Assembly (NCBI RefSeq): GCF_002105535.1 | Contig: NZ_CP015848.1 | Location: forward strand, 2,656,624-2,720,623 | Direction of reading: 5' to 3' | Origin: Magnetospirillum sp. ME-1 | Lineage (GTDB): Bacteria > Pseudomonadota > Alphaproteobacteria > Rhodospirillales > Magnetospirillaceae | DNA: 64,000 nucleotides | Part shown: piece after piece, positions 9,651 to 18,151 of the stretch | Numbering within the stretch: position 1 is the stretch's first letter | How the letters are laid out: each line of letters starts with the position of its first letter | Made by a program: the position numbers and the translations under genes | Notes under the pieces: generated by a model | The model's database searches: none | What the model was told of the DNA's origin: nothing | The model's input: only the letters and a program-made list of their open reading frames with translations

Positions 9651-10306
9651 TTCGCCGTATCCTGGTCGCGCTTGCCCTGATGGCCGGGCTGTCCGCCTGC
9701 GCCGTCCCCCAGGCCAAGAACTACGAGGCCTTCGCCGCCGCCGACCCCTATTCCATCCTGGTGGTGCCACCGGTCAACAAAAGCATCGACGCCATGGCGG
9801 GGGAATATCTGTCCACCACCATCGCCCGGCCATTGGCCAACCGCGGTTATTACGTCTTTCCGGTCAATCTGGTGCGCCGGGTGCTGGAAGACGACGGCCT
9901 GCCCGACCCCGACATGGTCCACGACGCCGACCCCACCCATGTGGGCCAGCTGTTCGGCGCCGATACCGTGCTCTACATCACCATCGAGAAATGGACGGCG
10001 AAATACATCGTCCTGAACACCTCGGTGGAAGTGGACATTTCCTACAAGCTCAAGGAAACCGCCACGGGGACCACCATCTGGGAACACCGTCAGATCGCCC
10101 AGTACCAGACCAACCAGGGCGGCGGCGGCGGTGTCGCCGGCCTCATCGTCCAGGCGGTGGCCGCCGCCATCGCCAAGGCCAAGCCCGATTACATCGGACT
10201 GGCCCGCCAGGCCAATCGGGCGGCCTTTTCCGCGCCCGAGCAGGGACTGCCCGCCGGTCCCCACTTCGTCCAGCGGGCCACCGAGAGGGATATGGCCAAA
10301 CCCTGA
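9647..10306 (+). CDS. DUF799 (GNA1162-like) lipoprotein
   Basis: The product is 219 residues, with lipobox 'GLSAC' (Cys18). The mature part begins '[21 protein letters not shown]' and continues '[19 protein letters not shown]' and '[15 protein letters not shown]', diagnostic of DUF799. The family's Neisseria member GNA1162 is a surface-associated lipoprotein whose fold resembles transport or secretion-associated periplasmic proteins. It is the last gene of the operon, followed by a strong hairpin before hslV. Confidence 0.88.
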   Translation: MIRRILVALALMAGLSACAVPQAKNYEAFAAADPYSILVVPPVNKSIDAMAGEYLSTTIARPLANRGYYVFPVNLVRRVLEDDGLPDPDMVHDADPTHVGQLFGADTVLYITIEKWTAKYIVLNTSVEVDISYKLKETATGTTIWEHRQIAQYQTNQGGGGGVAGLIVQAVAAAIAKAKPDYIGLARQANRAAFSAPEQGLPAGPHFVQRATERDMAKP

Positions 10307-10319
10307 ATTTAGGGACTCG

Positions 10320-10357
10320 GAGAGGGGCGGGCCTTTGCTATGATGCCCGCCCCTCTC
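10320..10357 (+). terminator. 13-bp perfect hairpin between lipoprotein operon and hslV
   Basis: Arms GAGAGGGGCGGGC (10320-10332) and GCCCGCCCCTCTC (10345-10357) pair perfectly around a 12-nt loop, 13 bp after the DUF799 stop and 17 bp before the hslV start. There is no T-run on either side, so intrinsic termination is plausible but not typical. The loop contains TATGAT, which could also be a -10 element for hslVU. Either the end of the upstream operon or a 5' leader structure of hslV would fit. Confidence 0.5.
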
Positions 10358-10374
10358 TCCTTCGGGTCCGCCTC

Positions 10375-10923
10375 ATGTCCGACACCTCCCTTCCTTCCTG
10401 GCACGGCACCACCATTTTGTGCGTGCGCAAATCGGGCCGTGTGGTCATCGCCGGCGACGGGCAGGTGAGTCTCGGCGCCACGGTGATCAAGGGCAACGCC
10501 CGCAAGGTGCGCAAGGTGGGCGGCGACTCCATCCTGGTGGGCTTCGCCGGCGCCACCGCCGACGCCTTCACCCTGCTGGAGCGCCTCGAGGCCAAGCTGG
10601 AGAAGCATCCCGGCCAGCTGACCCGGGCCTGCGTCGAACTGGCCAAGGACTGGCGCACCGACCGCTACCTGCGCCGCCTGGAAGCCATGATGGCGGTGGC
10701 CGACAAGGACGTCTCGCTGGTGCTGACCGGCCAGGGCGACGTGCTGGAGCCCGAGGACGGCATCATCGGCATCGGTTCGGGCGGCAATTACGCCCTGGCC
10801 GCCGCCCGCGCCCTGATCGACGTGGACGGATTGGACGCCGAGACCATCGCCCGCAAGGCTATGGCCATCGCGGCGGGCATCTGCGTCTACACCAACGGCA
10901 ACATGATCGTGGAAAGCCTTTAG
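10375..10923 (+). CDS. hslV: ATP-dependent protease proteolytic subunit HslV
   Basis: The 182-residue protein has an 11-residue propeptide ending 'WHG', then 'TTILCVRK'; Thr12 becomes the N-terminal nucleophile after processing. 'AGDGQVSLG', '[17 protein letters not shown]' and '[16 protein letters not shown]' are hallmark segments of this proteasome-like threonine peptidase. It forms a double hexameric ring capped by HslU. hslU starts directly after its stop, so the two are co-translated. The whole unit is complete. Confidence 0.97.
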   Translation: MSDTSLPSWHGTTILCVRKSGRVVIAGDGQVSLGATVIKGNARKVRKVGGDSILVGFAGATADAFTLLERLEAKLEKHPGQLTRACVELAKDWRTDRYLRRLEAMMAVADKDVSLVLTGQGDVLEPEDGIIGIGSGGNYALAAARALIDVDGLDAETIARKAMAIAAGICVYTNGNMIVESL

Positions 10924-12252
10924 ATGAGCGCCGCCGCCTTCTCTCCCCGCGAAATCGTTTCGGAACTGGACCGGTTCATCGTCGGCCAGAACGACGCCAA
11001 GCGCGCCGTGGCCATCGCCCTTCGGAACCGCTGGCGCCGCCAGCAGCTGTCGGAAGCGCTGCGCGAGGAGGTTCTGCCCAAGAACATCCTGATGATCGGC
11101 CCCACCGGGGTGGGCAAGACCGAAATCGCCCGGCGCCTCGCCCGCCTGGCCCAGGCTCCCTTCCTGAAAGTGGAGGCCACCAAGTTCACCGAGGTGGGCT
11201 ATGTGGGCCGCGACGTGGAGCAGATCGTCCGCGATCTGGTGGAGGTCGCCATCCTCATGACCCGCGAGCGCCTGCGCAAGCAAGTCACCGCCAAGGCCGA
11301 GATCGCCGCCGAGGAGCGGCTGCTCGACGCCCTGGTGGGCGAGACCGCCGGGGCCGACACCCGCCAGAAATTCCGCAAGATGCTGCGCGAAGGCGCCCTG
11401 GATACCAAGGAGATCGAGATTCAGGTGGCCGATACCGGGGCGGCCGGCATGCCGGCCTTCGACATTCCCGGCATGCCCGGCTCGCAGGTGGGCATGATCA
11501 ACCTGTCGGACATGCTGGGCAAGGCGTTCGGCGGCGGCCGCACCCGGCCGCGCAAGCTGCCGGTCAAGGAGGCGCTGGACATCCTGACCAAGGAGGAATC
11601 CGACAATCTGCTCGACCAGGACAAGGTGGTGAAGGACGCCATCTGGTCGGTGGAGAACCACGGCATCGTCTTCATCGACGAGATCGACAAGATCTGCGCC
11701 CGTTCCTCCGAGCACCACGTGGGCGGCGACGTCTCGCGCGAGGGTGTGCAGCGCGACCTGCTGCCCCTGATCGAGGGCACCACGGTGGCCACCAAGCACG
11801 GTTCGGTGAAGACCGACCACGTGCTGTTCATCGCGTCCGGCGCCTTCCATCTGGCCAAGCCCTCGGACCTGTTGCCCGAGCTGCAGGGCCGCCTGCCCAT
11901 CCGGGTCGAGCTGAAGGCGCTGTCCCGCGACGATTTGATGCGCATCCTCACCGAACCCGAGGCCAGCCTGCTGAAGCAGTACGAGGCCCTGCTGGCCACC
12001 GAGGAGGTGAACCTGAGCTTCGAGCCCGGCTCGGTCGAGGCCATCGCCGACCTGGCCGCCAAGATCAATTCCAGCGTCGAGAACATCGGGGCGCGCCGCC
12101 TGCAGACCGTCATGGAGCGGCTGCTGGAGGAGATCAGCTTCACCGCCCCCGACCAGCCCCCCGGCACCAAGGTGACCATCACCGCCGAGATGGTGCGCGA
12201 ACGGGTGGGCGCCCTGGCCAAGAAGGCCGATCTGGCCAAGTTCATCCTGTAG
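10924..12252 (+). CDS. hslU: HslUV protease ATPase subunit HslU
   Basis: The product is 442 residues. '[16 protein letters not shown]' opens the AAA+ domain; Walker A GPTGVGKT is at 59-66, Walker B '[11 protein letters not shown]' is central, and an inserted I-domain lies roughly between 110 and 230. The C terminus 'ADLAKFIL' is the tail that docks into HslV and activates it. It unfolds substrates for HslV. It starts at ATG immediately after the hslV stop. The convergent Spy-like gene ends 10 bp downstream. Confidence 0.97.
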   Translation: MSAAAFSPREIVSELDRFIVGQNDAKRAVAIALRNRWRRQQLSEALREEVLPKNILMIGPTGVGKTEIARRLARLAQAPFLKVEATKFTEVGYVGRDVEQIVRDLVEVAILMTRERLRKQVTAKAEIAAEERLLDALVGETAGADTRQKFRKMLREGALDTKEIEIQVADTGAAGMPAFDIPGMPGSQVGMINLSDMLGKAFGGGRTRPRKLPVKEALDILTKEESDNLLDQDKVVKDAIWSVENHGIVFIDEIDKICARSSEHHVGGDVSREGVQRDLLPLIEGTTVATKHGSVKTDHVLFIASGAFHLAKPSDLLPELQGRLPIRVELKALSRDDLMRILTEPEASLLKQYEALLATEEVNLSFEPGSVEAIADLAAKINSSVENIGARRLQTVMERLLEEISFTAPDQPPGTKVTITAEMVRERVGALAKKADLAKFIL

Positions 12253-12262
12253 GACTTTTCCC

Positions 12263-12721
12263 TCAGTGATGCCGCAGGTGGCGATACTGCGCCACCTGTT
12301 CCGGCGTCAGTGCCTCGGCCATGGCCAGATGGGTCCGCAGATGGACCCAGCGCAAACGGCCCTGAAGAGCGGCGATCTCGGCCACCAGGGTTTCGGCCCC
12401 TGCCCCGTCGGCGGCGAAGGCGGAATCCAGGCGGCTTTCCCGCTCCACCACCTCCCGGCCGAGAGGAATGGCCTCGGCCTTCATGGCCGCCACCAGCCCG
12501 ACGGCGGTTTGGCGCTGCGCCTCGCTCAGACCCAGGGAATCGGCATGCTCCAGCACATGCAGGGGTCCCGGCTTGCCGTTCATCTCGGCGGGCATGGACA
12601 GGCCCATGCCGCGCCCGGCCAGTAGCCCCTCCATCTGCTGCGGCGACAGCCCGCTGGGGAGGTCGGCCGCGTAAGCCGGCAGGGCGATCAGGACAAGGAC
12701 GGCGGCAAGAACGCTCTTCAT
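12263..12721 (-). CDS. Spy/CpxP-like periplasmic protein
   Basis: The ATG at 12721 gives 152 residues starting with an Sec signal peptide ('MKSVLAAVLVLIALPAYAA'). The mature part is helical: 'LGLSEAQRQTAVGLVAAMKAEA' and C-terminal 'LTPEQVAQY' are LTxxQ-like motifs of the Spy/CpxP/heavy-metal-resistance fold. Such proteins act as periplasmic chaperones or metal sensors. It is divergent from the Crp/Fnr gene, with a perfect palindrome in the 84-bp spacer, so that regulator probably controls it. Family assignment is by motif, so moderate. Confidence 0.75.
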   Translation of the reverse strand: MKSVLAAVLVLIALPAYAADLPSGLSPQQMEGLLAGRGMGLSMPAEMNGKPGPLHVLEHADSLGLSEAQRQTAVGLVAAMKAEAIPLGREVVERESRLDSAFAADGAGAETLVAEIAALQGRLRWVHLRTHLAMAEALTPEQVAQYRHLRHH

Positions 12722-12774
12722 GGAAACCTCCCGGAACGGCATGTCTCAACCATAGGCAAGACACGGCCCTTCTC

Positions 12775-12792
12775 TTATGATCCCGATCATAA
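12775..12792. promoter_or_regulatory. Palindromic operator in divergent promoter
   Basis: TTATGATCCCGATCATAA consists of two perfect 8-bp arms around CC. Dimeric Crp/Fnr-family regulators bind this kind of dyad, and the element sits 13 bp upstream of such a regulator's ATG and 53 bp upstream of the divergent Spy-like gene. The ribosome binding site CCGGAGG follows immediately. Autoregulation by occlusion is the likely mode (inference). Confidence 0.65.
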
Positions 12793-12805
12793 TCCGGAGG
12801 ATGGC

Positions 12806-13390
12806 ATGGACGATTGGGGCAAGGTCCTGGACGGTATCGGCGGATCGACCCGCCGCCTGAAGGCGGGCGAGGCGCTGTTCCGGCGCGGCGACGAGGCCCG
12901 CGCCGTGTTTCACGTGGAGCAGGGCCGCCTGCGTCTGGCGCGCTTCGGCGCCGACGGCTCGGCGGCAACCCTGCACGTGGCCCGCGCCGGCTCGCTGTTC
13001 GCCGAGGCCGCCCTGTTCGCCTCCCATTACCATTGCGACGCCGTGGCCGAGACCGAATCCAGGGTGCGGGCATTCCCCAAGGCGGCGCTGCTGCTTTACC
13101 TGCGCGCCCATCCCGACCTCAACCTGGCCTTTTCCGCCTATCTCGCCCGCGAGGTGCAACGGCTGCGCGGCCGTCAGGAGGTGATGCGCCTGCCGGGAGC
13201 GCGCGACCGGGTGGTGGCCTGGCTGACCCAGCTGGGCGCCGCCGAGGAGGCGATCACCCTCGACCGCCCCATTTCCGTCGCCGCCCAGGAAATCGGCCTG
13301 ACCCACGAGGCGCTTTACCGCACCCTGGCCGCCCTGGTGGCCGAGGGAAAGCTGGAGCGTCCAGACAAGCGGGTGTTCCGGCTGAGATGA
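12806..13390 (+). CDS. Crp/Fnr family transcriptional regulator
   Basis: The 194-residue regulator is short for the family. Residues 10-110 form a cyclic-nucleotide-binding-type beta barrel ('LKAGEALFRRGDEARAVFHVEQGRLRL'), then a dimerisation helix and a C-terminal winged HTH ('SVAAQEIGLTHEALYRTLAALVAEGKLERPDKRVFRLR'). The FNR iron-sulfur cysteine cluster is absent, so it is not a classical oxygen sensor of that type; the ligand is unknown. It starts at ATG after GGAGG. The palindrome just upstream is the probable autoregulatory site and also faces the divergent Spy-like gene. Confidence 0.88.
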   Translation: MDDWGKVLDGIGGSTRRLKAGEALFRRGDEARAVFHVEQGRLRLARFGADGSAATLHVARAGSLFAEAALFASHYHCDAVAETESRVRAFPKAALLLYLRAHPDLNLAFSAYLAREVQRLRGRQEVMRLPGARDRVVAWLTQLGAAEEAITLDRPISVAAQEIGLTHEALYRTLAALVAEGKLERPDKRVFRLR

Positions 13391-13392
13391 TG

Positions 13393-13437
13393 GGGCTATC
13401 GCCCGAACCCATTTGGAGGCGCAGCCTCCAAACCTCC
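13393..13437 (+). repeat. REP-like intergenic palindrome, copy A
   Basis: The element reads GGGCTATCGCCCGAACCCAT followed by a second dyad ggaggc...gcctcc. It shares its first 20 bases, allowing small changes, with elements at 18152 and 18982. All lie between genes and consist of two adjacent hairpins. Here it separates the Crp/Fnr gene from the convergent XRE gene. Repeated extragenic palindromes of this kind often act as transcript ends or nucleoid-protein sites. Confidence 0.6.
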
Positions 13438-13460
13438 AGTTTCTTGAAACCATGGGGATT

Positions 13461-13811
13461 TTACTCCCCCAGCACCTTCAGCAGCCGCGCCACCACCTCT
13501 TGCGGCATGTCGCGGATGGTCTGGCCCAGACGGTTGGCCAGCTCGGTATGGGCGGGCGACAGGCCCGAGGTGTCCAGGGTCACCTTGGGATGGGAGAGAT
13601 CCGCCAGGGCCTTCAGCTCCTCGGCCTCGTCCCAGATACAGCCGAGATAACCGCAGATCTGCATCACCAGGCCGGGGGCCGGACGGCCGCGATGGCCGTG
13701 CTCCAGCGCCGAGAGATAGGCGGCCGAGATGTGCAGGTCGGCGGCCATCTGGCGCAGCTGGATGCCCTTGGCGTCGCGCAGCGACCGGACCTTACTGCCG
13801 AACGGGGTCAT
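13461..13811 (-). CDS. XRE family HTH regulator
   Basis: This 116-residue protein has an N-terminal helix-turn-helix ('LRDAKGIQLRQMAADLHISAAYLSALEHGHRGRPAPGL', residues about 11-48) followed by a helical C-terminal part. 'LSALEHGHRG' is the recognition-helix region common to XRE/Cro-like proteins. Its start overlaps the stop of the Smr gene (ATGA), making it the last gene of the minus-strand operon Tim44-mltA-membrane protein-Smr-XRE. Target genes are unknown. It could regulate its own operon, but no operator is evident. Confidence 0.88.
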   Translation of the reverse strand: MTPFGSKVRSLRDAKGIQLRQMAADLHISAAYLSALEHGHRGRPAPGLVMQICGYLGCIWDEAEELKALADLSHPKVTLDTSGLSPAHTELANRLGQTIRDMPQEVVARLLKVLGE

Positions 13812-14398
13812 AACCGCTGCCGCCGGATCAGGACGTAAAGCGCCCCGTCGCCGCCGTGACGGGGCTGGGCATAGGAAAAGCCCAGAATGCGTTCGCGCAA
13901 GGGAGTCTGGTTCAGCCAGCGCGGCACCTGGGCGCGCAGGATGCCGTGGCCCTGGGATCCCTTGCCGGTCACCACCAGGACGCAGCGCCGCTGCTGAACC
14001 CAGCAACGCTGGATGAAGGCCAGCAGCTGGGCGTGGGCCATATCCTGGGTCAGGCCGTGCAGGTCGATGTCGGCCTCGATCTCCATCTCGCCCTTCTTCA
14101 GTCGCTCGGCCGAGCGACGGTCCAGGCCGGGGGAATTGCCGTGGCGCAGCTCGCCATGTCCGTGACGCGGCGGCGCGGGGGGATGGGCGGAAGGCCGGGC
14201 CGGCGGCGTGCCGGGCGGCGGCGGCGGCGAGGCCACCGGCTCGGGTCCGGTCTCGGTACCAGGCGGCGGCTCGGCGGGAGGAGAGCGGCCGGGCAACGGC
14301 TGGGCGTCGGCCACCACCGCCTTCCACACCCGGATCTCGTCGGCGCTGACCACCCGGCGGCGGGGCTGGCGCGGCTCGACCAGACGTTTCGGGCTCAT
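13808..14398 (-). CDS. Smr/MutS2 C-terminal domain protein
   Basis: The product is 196 residues from the ATG at 14398, overlapping the upstream gene's stop. The N-terminal half is a disordered Pro-rich linker (around 50-85). The C-terminal half is an Smr domain: 'ADIDLHGLTQDMAHAQLLAFI' with the LDLHG-type motif, 'VLVVTGKG' with TGKG, and 'RHGGDGALYVLIRR'. Stand-alone Smr proteins act as nicking or RNA-cleaving endonucleases in several systems; here the substrate is unknown. The Tim44-mltA-Smr set is conserved in alphaproteobacteria. Confidence 0.9.
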   Translation of the reverse strand: MSPKRLVEPRQPRRRVVSADEIRVWKAVVADAQPLPGRSPPAEPPPGTETGPEPVASPPPPPGTPPARPSAHPPAPPRHGHGELRHGNSPGLDRRSAERLKKGEMEIEADIDLHGLTQDMAHAQLLAFIQRCWVQQRRCVLVVTGKGSQGHGILRAQVPRWLNQTPLRERILGFSYAQPRHGGDGALYVLIRRQRL

Positions 14399-15210
14399 GA
14401 TCCCGGCACGACCTCGTCGCGCGGCGGGTCCTCGTCGGTGACCGAGGCCCAGCGGTCGCCGGGCTTGGGGCTGGGCGGGGCCATCACCTCGGGCTCGGCG
14501 GCGGCGGCGGGCTGAATGGAATCGGCCAGGGGCGCGGTCTCCACCACCATGGCGGGGGCCGGTTCGGAAGCCGGTTCCGGCTCGGACGGCGCCGGCGCCG
14601 GCTGGGCGGGCGGCGCGGTCATGCGCGGACCGGCGGGAACCGGGGCGTTGGCCATGGGCGCCTGGGCCTGGGTCTCGCCCTCGCCGAGATTGCGGCGGAT
14701 GAACTTGCGCCAGTCGCCCTTGGGCGCCAGGCAGGGGGCTTCGTTGACGCCCTTGACCACCAGGGCGATGCCGCCCAGCTGCCACAGGGTGACGAATTGC
14801 TGGTAATTGCCCATCAGATAGGCCAGCGCCCGGGTCTTCAACCGCCACGCCACGTAGTATTTGTTGCCGTAAAGATGGGCCAGCACGCACAGCGTCATGG
14901 CGATGATGCCGGTGGCGACGCCGGTGGCCAGCAGGATCACCAGGGCCAGGGTCGATTCGATGGTCAGCGGCAGCAGGTGGTCCCAGTGCTGATGCACCGG
15001 CGAGCCCTGGAAATCCAGCAGGCGGGGATCGGTGTAGACCTGGACCTGGCCGGCGCGGATGGCGGCGCACAGCTGCTCGTGCAGCAGCTCCTCCTCGCGC
15101 CCCTTGCGTTCCCGCCACTCGGCCAGCAACCGGCTCATCGCCTTGATCCGCTCCGTCCTGAAATCATCATGGTTACGGCGAAGGATGGAGAAGAGGGGGC
15201 CGGAAGGCAA
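14395..15210 (-). CDS. Membrane protein with long Pro/Ala-rich tail
   Basis: I do not recognise a named family. From the ATG at 15210, 3 bp after the mltA stop, the product is 271 residues; ATG at 15138 would give 247. A hydrophobic block near 80-110 ('LPLTIESTLALVILLATGVATGIIAM') and a weaker one near 138-155 probably cross the membrane. The remainder, from about 185 to the end, is low-complexity Pro/Ala/Glu and probably disordered. Its position between mltA and an Smr gene suggests a cell-envelope role. Its stop overlaps the Smr start. Confidence 0.75.
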   Translation of the reverse strand: MPSGPLFSILRRNHDDFRTERIKAMSRLLAEWRERKGREEELLHEQLCAAIRAGQVQVYTDPRLLDFQGSPVHQHWDHLLPLTIESTLALVILLATGVATGIIAMTLCVLAHLYGNKYYVAWRLKTRALAYLMGNYQQFVTLWQLGGIALVVKGVNEAPCLAPKGDWRKFIRRNLGEGETQAQAPMANAPVPAGPRMTAPPAQPAPAPSEPEPASEPAPAMVVETAPLADSIQPAAAAEPEVMAPPSPKPGDRWASVTDEDPPRDEVVPGS

Positions 15211-15213
15211 CCC

Positions 15214-16392
15214 CTACCTCTCGTCCACCTGCGCCAGCCGGGGGGAACGGGCCCGGGGCAGGAACACCACCAGACGGCCGGGACTCTTCATCTTGCCGGC
15301 GATCTGGAAGGCGGTCTCGCCCGCCCCCCAGAAGACGTCGCCGCGCACCGGGCCCTTGATGGCGGCGCCGGTATCCTGGGCCATCATCAGGCGCCGCAAC
15401 GGCCGCCCCGCCGGATCAAGGCTGTCCACCCAGACCGGCGCGCCCAGCGGCACGAAGCGGGGGTCCACGGCCAGCGAACGCTCGGGCGTCAGCGCCACGC
15501 CCTCGGTGCCCAGGGGTCCGTCGGTGGCGGGATTGGGGCTGTAGAAGATATAGCGGGGATTGCGGCTCAGCAGGGTGCGGCCTTCCTGAGGGTTGGCCTT
15601 GAGCCAGGCGCGGATGGCCGGCATGGAGGTGTCGGTGCCAAGCTTGCCCTCGTCCTTCAGCACCTTGCCGATACCGACGAATTTGTGGCCGTTGCTGCCC
15701 GCCACGCCGAGCCGGATCACCGTGCCGTCGTCCAGGCGCACCCGGCCCGAACCCTGGATATGCATGATCGCCAGATCCACCGGATCGTCGGTCCAGGCCA
15801 GCACCGGGGCCTTGCCGGCCAGGGCGCCCCGCTCGATCTCGGCGCGGGTGTGGTAGGGCACCAGCTTGCCGTTCTCCATCCGGCCGATCACCGGCTCTTC
15901 CGGCCCGGCCTTGGTGACCACCAGATCGTTGGGCTTGCCGTGAATGGGCTGGGTATAGGGGCCCTTGCGCTGACGCGATCCCCTGATCTCCGGCTCGAAA
16001 TAGCCGGTGAACAGCCCCTCGGTCCGGCCCTCGTTGGTGACCTGCCAGGGGGTGAACCAGGTCTCGAACATGAGGCGCGCGCCGGTGTGGTCGCCGGCGG
16101 CCACCCGCTGGGCGGCGGCGCAAGGCGAATACCAGTCGGCGGCCGTGCCGCCCAGGCCCTCGAAGCCGATGGACCTGTCCACCGGCAGCTTGGTGATGCG
16201 ATTGCACGATTTCAAAAGCGCGGGCAGCGCCTGGGCGGTGTCGTCCTCGGACCAGCCGGGCAAGCGGTCATAGGAGATGGGCTGCAGCACCATGCGATCG
16301 GGGCCGGGCAGCGGCGGCCTGGGAGCCGGCTCCGGCGTGGCGCAGCCGGCCAGGGACGCGGCCAGCAGCAGGGCGGCTGCCCTCGTCCTCAT
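15214..16392 (-). CDS. mltA: Membrane-bound lytic murein transglycosylase A
   Basis: The ATG at 16392 overlaps the upstream Tim44-like gene's stop (ATGA) and gives 392 residues. A lipoprotein signal ends 'SLAGCATPE'. 'FTGYFEPEIRGS' opens the MltA domain and the 3D domain includes 'MAQDTGAAIKGPVRGDVFWGAG', whose Asp residues are catalytic in the family. It cleaves peptidoglycan between MurNAc and GlcNAc, forming 1,6-anhydroMurNAc, from the outer membrane. Complete and unremarkable. Confidence 0.95.
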   Translation of the reverse strand: MRTRAAALLLAASLAGCATPEPAPRPPLPGPDRMVLQPISYDRLPGWSEDDTAQALPALLKSCNRITKLPVDRSIGFEGLGGTAADWYSPCAAAQRVAAGDHTGARLMFETWFTPWQVTNEGRTEGLFTGYFEPEIRGSRQRKGPYTQPIHGKPNDLVVTKAGPEEPVIGRMENGKLVPYHTRAEIERGALAGKAPVLAWTDDPVDLAIMHIQGSGRVRLDDGTVIRLGVAGSNGHKFVGIGKVLKDEGKLGTDTSMPAIRAWLKANPQEGRTLLSRNPRYIFYSPNPATDGPLGTEGVALTPERSLAVDPRFVPLGAPVWVDSLDPAGRPLRRLMMAQDTGAAIKGPVRGDVFWGAGETAFQIAGKMKSPGRLVVFLPRARSPRLAQVDER

Positions 16393-17048
16393 GGCTCGGG
16401 AGTATGGGTGGCGGCCAGGGCCCAGTTGGGATCGGTGGAGCGGGTATCGCGGCGGAAGGTCCACTGGTCGACCACGTCGATGACCCGCTCGGGATTGCCT
16501 TCCACCACCTCGCCCTTGGCGTCGCGCAGCGCGTTGACCTGTTCGCTGACGAAACGGATGGTCAGGGCGGCGAAGCGGCCGTCCATGCCCGCTTCCACCA
16601 GTTCGGCGGAGCGGATGCCCACCAGTTCGGTCTGCAGCGTCTCGCCGTGCTGGCGCCGGGCGTCGATGGCGTCGCTGAAATGGCGGTAGACGTCGGGAGC
16701 CAGCAGCGGCTGCAGCGTCGCCTTGTCCCCATGGGCGAAGGCGATGACGATCATCTCGAACGCCGCCTTGGCGCCGCCTAAGAACACATCCAGGTCGAAG
16801 CCGCGGTCGGCGGCGCGGATGGCGGCCAGACCCTGGCCCAGCGGCGATTCGGCCGGCGGCTCGGACGCCGAGCGGCGGACGCTTTGCAGATCCACCACGT
16901 TATCGGCGGCGGAATCCGGCGGCGCCCACTGTTCGGGCGGACGCTCGGCGCCGGTGCGCTTGCCCAGCACGCTACGCAGGCGCAGCACCAGGAAGGCGGC
17001 GACCATGGCGAAAAATACGATGTCGAGAAGATGATAGCCGTCGTTCAT
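16389..17048 (-). CDS. Tim44-like domain protein
   Basis: The 219-residue protein starts at ATG 17048. Residues 8-28 form one N-terminal membrane segment ('LDIVFFAMVAAFLVLRLRSVLG'), followed by a variable linker and a C-terminal Tim44/MBA1-like domain ('GFDLDVFLGGAKAAFEMIVIAFAHGDKATLQPLLAPDVYRHF'). The bacterial family (TimA) is tied to the inner membrane in alphaproteobacteria. It is the first gene of the minus-strand operon leading into mltA and is divergent from fxsA, with only 67 bp between starts, so the promoters overlap. Confidence 0.92.
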   Translation of the reverse strand: MNDGYHLLDIVFFAMVAAFLVLRLRSVLGKRTGAERPPEQWAPPDSAADNVVDLQSVRRSASEPPAESPLGQGLAAIRAADRGFDLDVFLGGAKAAFEMIVIAFAHGDKATLQPLLAPDVYRHFSDAIDARRQHGETLQTELVGIRSAELVEAGMDGRFAALTIRFVSEQVNALRDAKGEVVEGNPERVIDVVDQWTFRRDTRSTDPNWALAATHTPEP

Positions 17049-17115
17049 CAGGCCGGTCCGGGGTAGAGTGCAAGTCCAGTCAAAGACATAAGGCGGGTTG
17101 GGAGAAAGAGCAAGC

Positions 17116-17601
17116 ATGGCATGGGCTTTCCTGGTCGGCGTGCTGACCTTGCCGGTGGCGGAGATCATGGTGTGGATCCGCGTGGCCGATGCCATCGGCG
17201 GGCTGGCCACCGTGGCTCTGACCGTTCTGGCCATCCTGGCGGGCTCGGTCCTGCTGCGCCGGGGCGGGCTGGGCATGGTGCTGCAGGTGCGGGCCAACGC
17301 GGCCAGGGGCGAGCCGCCGGGGCCAAGGGTATTCGACGAGCTGTGCATCGCGCTCGCCGGGTTCCTGCTGCTGCTGCCCGGTTTCATTTCCGACGCCATG
17401 GCGGTGCTGGTGATGTTCCGGCCGGTCCGGGTGCTGCTGCTCGGCGCCCTGCTGTCGCGCATCGTGGTGGCCAATCCGGGTGCCGCCCCCCAGGCCCCCC
17501 ACCCCCAGGCCGGCCCCACCGTCATCGACGGCGAATACGAGATCATTCCTCCCGAATCCTCCCCGTCACCCTCGCCGGATCACAAGCGGCTTGAGCCTTA
17601 A
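17116..17601 (+). CDS. fxsA: FxsA family membrane protein
   Basis: The ATG at 17116 yields 161 residues. Hydrophobic segments span about residues 3-20, 27-46, 75-95 and 98-112, with family features 'LPVAEIMVWIRVADAIG' and 'LLLLPGFISDAMAVLVM'. The tail is Pro-rich and ends 'VIDGEYEIIPPE', typical of the family. FxsA was named for relief of F-plasmid exclusion of phage T7; its normal role is unclear. It precedes secB by 60 bp and is divergent from the Tim44-like gene. Confidence 0.9.
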   Translation: MAWAFLVGVLTLPVAEIMVWIRVADAIGGLATVALTVLAILAGSVLLRRGGLGMVLQVRANAARGEPPGPRVFDELCIALAGFLLLLPGFISDAMAVLVMFRPVRVLLLGALLSRIVVANPGAAPQAPHPQAGPTVIDGEYEIIPPESSPSPSPDHKRLEP

Positions 17602-17661
17602 GGATGTCCGTGCTACGCCCCTTGGCAGCCCTTTGAACGATCTTCCTTTCCGGAGAGCACC

Positions 17662-18135
17662 ATGACCGACGCCCAGACGCCGTCCGAGGATCTGCCCCAG
17701 CTGCAGGTCAACATGCAGTATATCAAGGACCTGTCCTTCGAGATTCCCGGCGCCCCCCACTCGTTCATCGAGATGCAGGGCAAGAACCCCGAGATTCCGA
17801 TCCATGTGGACGTCAACGTCGCCAATGTGGGCAACAACGCCTACGAAGTGGTGCTGCACCTCAAGGTCGAGGCCCTGCTGGACGGCAAGGCGCTGTTCAT
17901 CCTGGAACTGGCCTATGCCGGCGTGTTCACCCTGAACCTGCCGGAAGAGCAGATTCACCCGGTGCTGCTGATCGAATGCCCGCGCCTGCTGTTCCCCTTC
18001 GCCCGCAACATCGTGGCCGACATGACCCGCGACGGCGGCCTGCCGCCGCTGCTGCTGCAGCCGCTGGATTTCGTCCAGCTCTACCGCGCCCGCGTGGAGG
18101 AGATGAACGCCCAGCAGGCCGCCGGTCAGGCCTGA
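17662..18135 (+). CDS. secB: Protein-export chaperone SecB
   Basis: The 157-residue protein has the normal SecB length. 'QYIKDLSFEIPGAP' near the N terminus, 'VNVANVGNNAYEVVLHLKVEA' and 'LIECPRLLFPFARNIVADMTRDGGLPPLLLQPLDF' are conserved. It is a tetrameric cytoplasmic chaperone that holds preproteins unfolded and passes them to SecA. ATG at 17662 follows CCGGAGAGC. Downstream lies a REP-like element and further hairpins that probably end both this transcript and the convergent dnaQ. Confidence 0.97.
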   Translation: MTDAQTPSEDLPQLQVNMQYIKDLSFEIPGAPHSFIEMQGKNPEIPIHVDVNVANVGNNAYEVVLHLKVEALLDGKALFILELAYAGVFTLNLPEEQIHPVLLIECPRLLFPFARNIVADMTRDGGLPPLLLQPLDFVQLYRARVEEMNAQQAAGQA

Positions 18136-18151
18136 TTTCCGGGGCATTATT

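Noticed and set aside
7798-10306. A curli (csg) operon
   Set aside because: Only a CsgG-like protein is present; no CsgA/B/E/F-type genes are adjacent, and its partners are DUF4810 and DUF799.
14797-16689. 630-codon plus-strand frame across mltA
   Set aside because: It runs antisense through mltA and its neighbours, is His/Gln/Gly-rich and has no recognisable motif.
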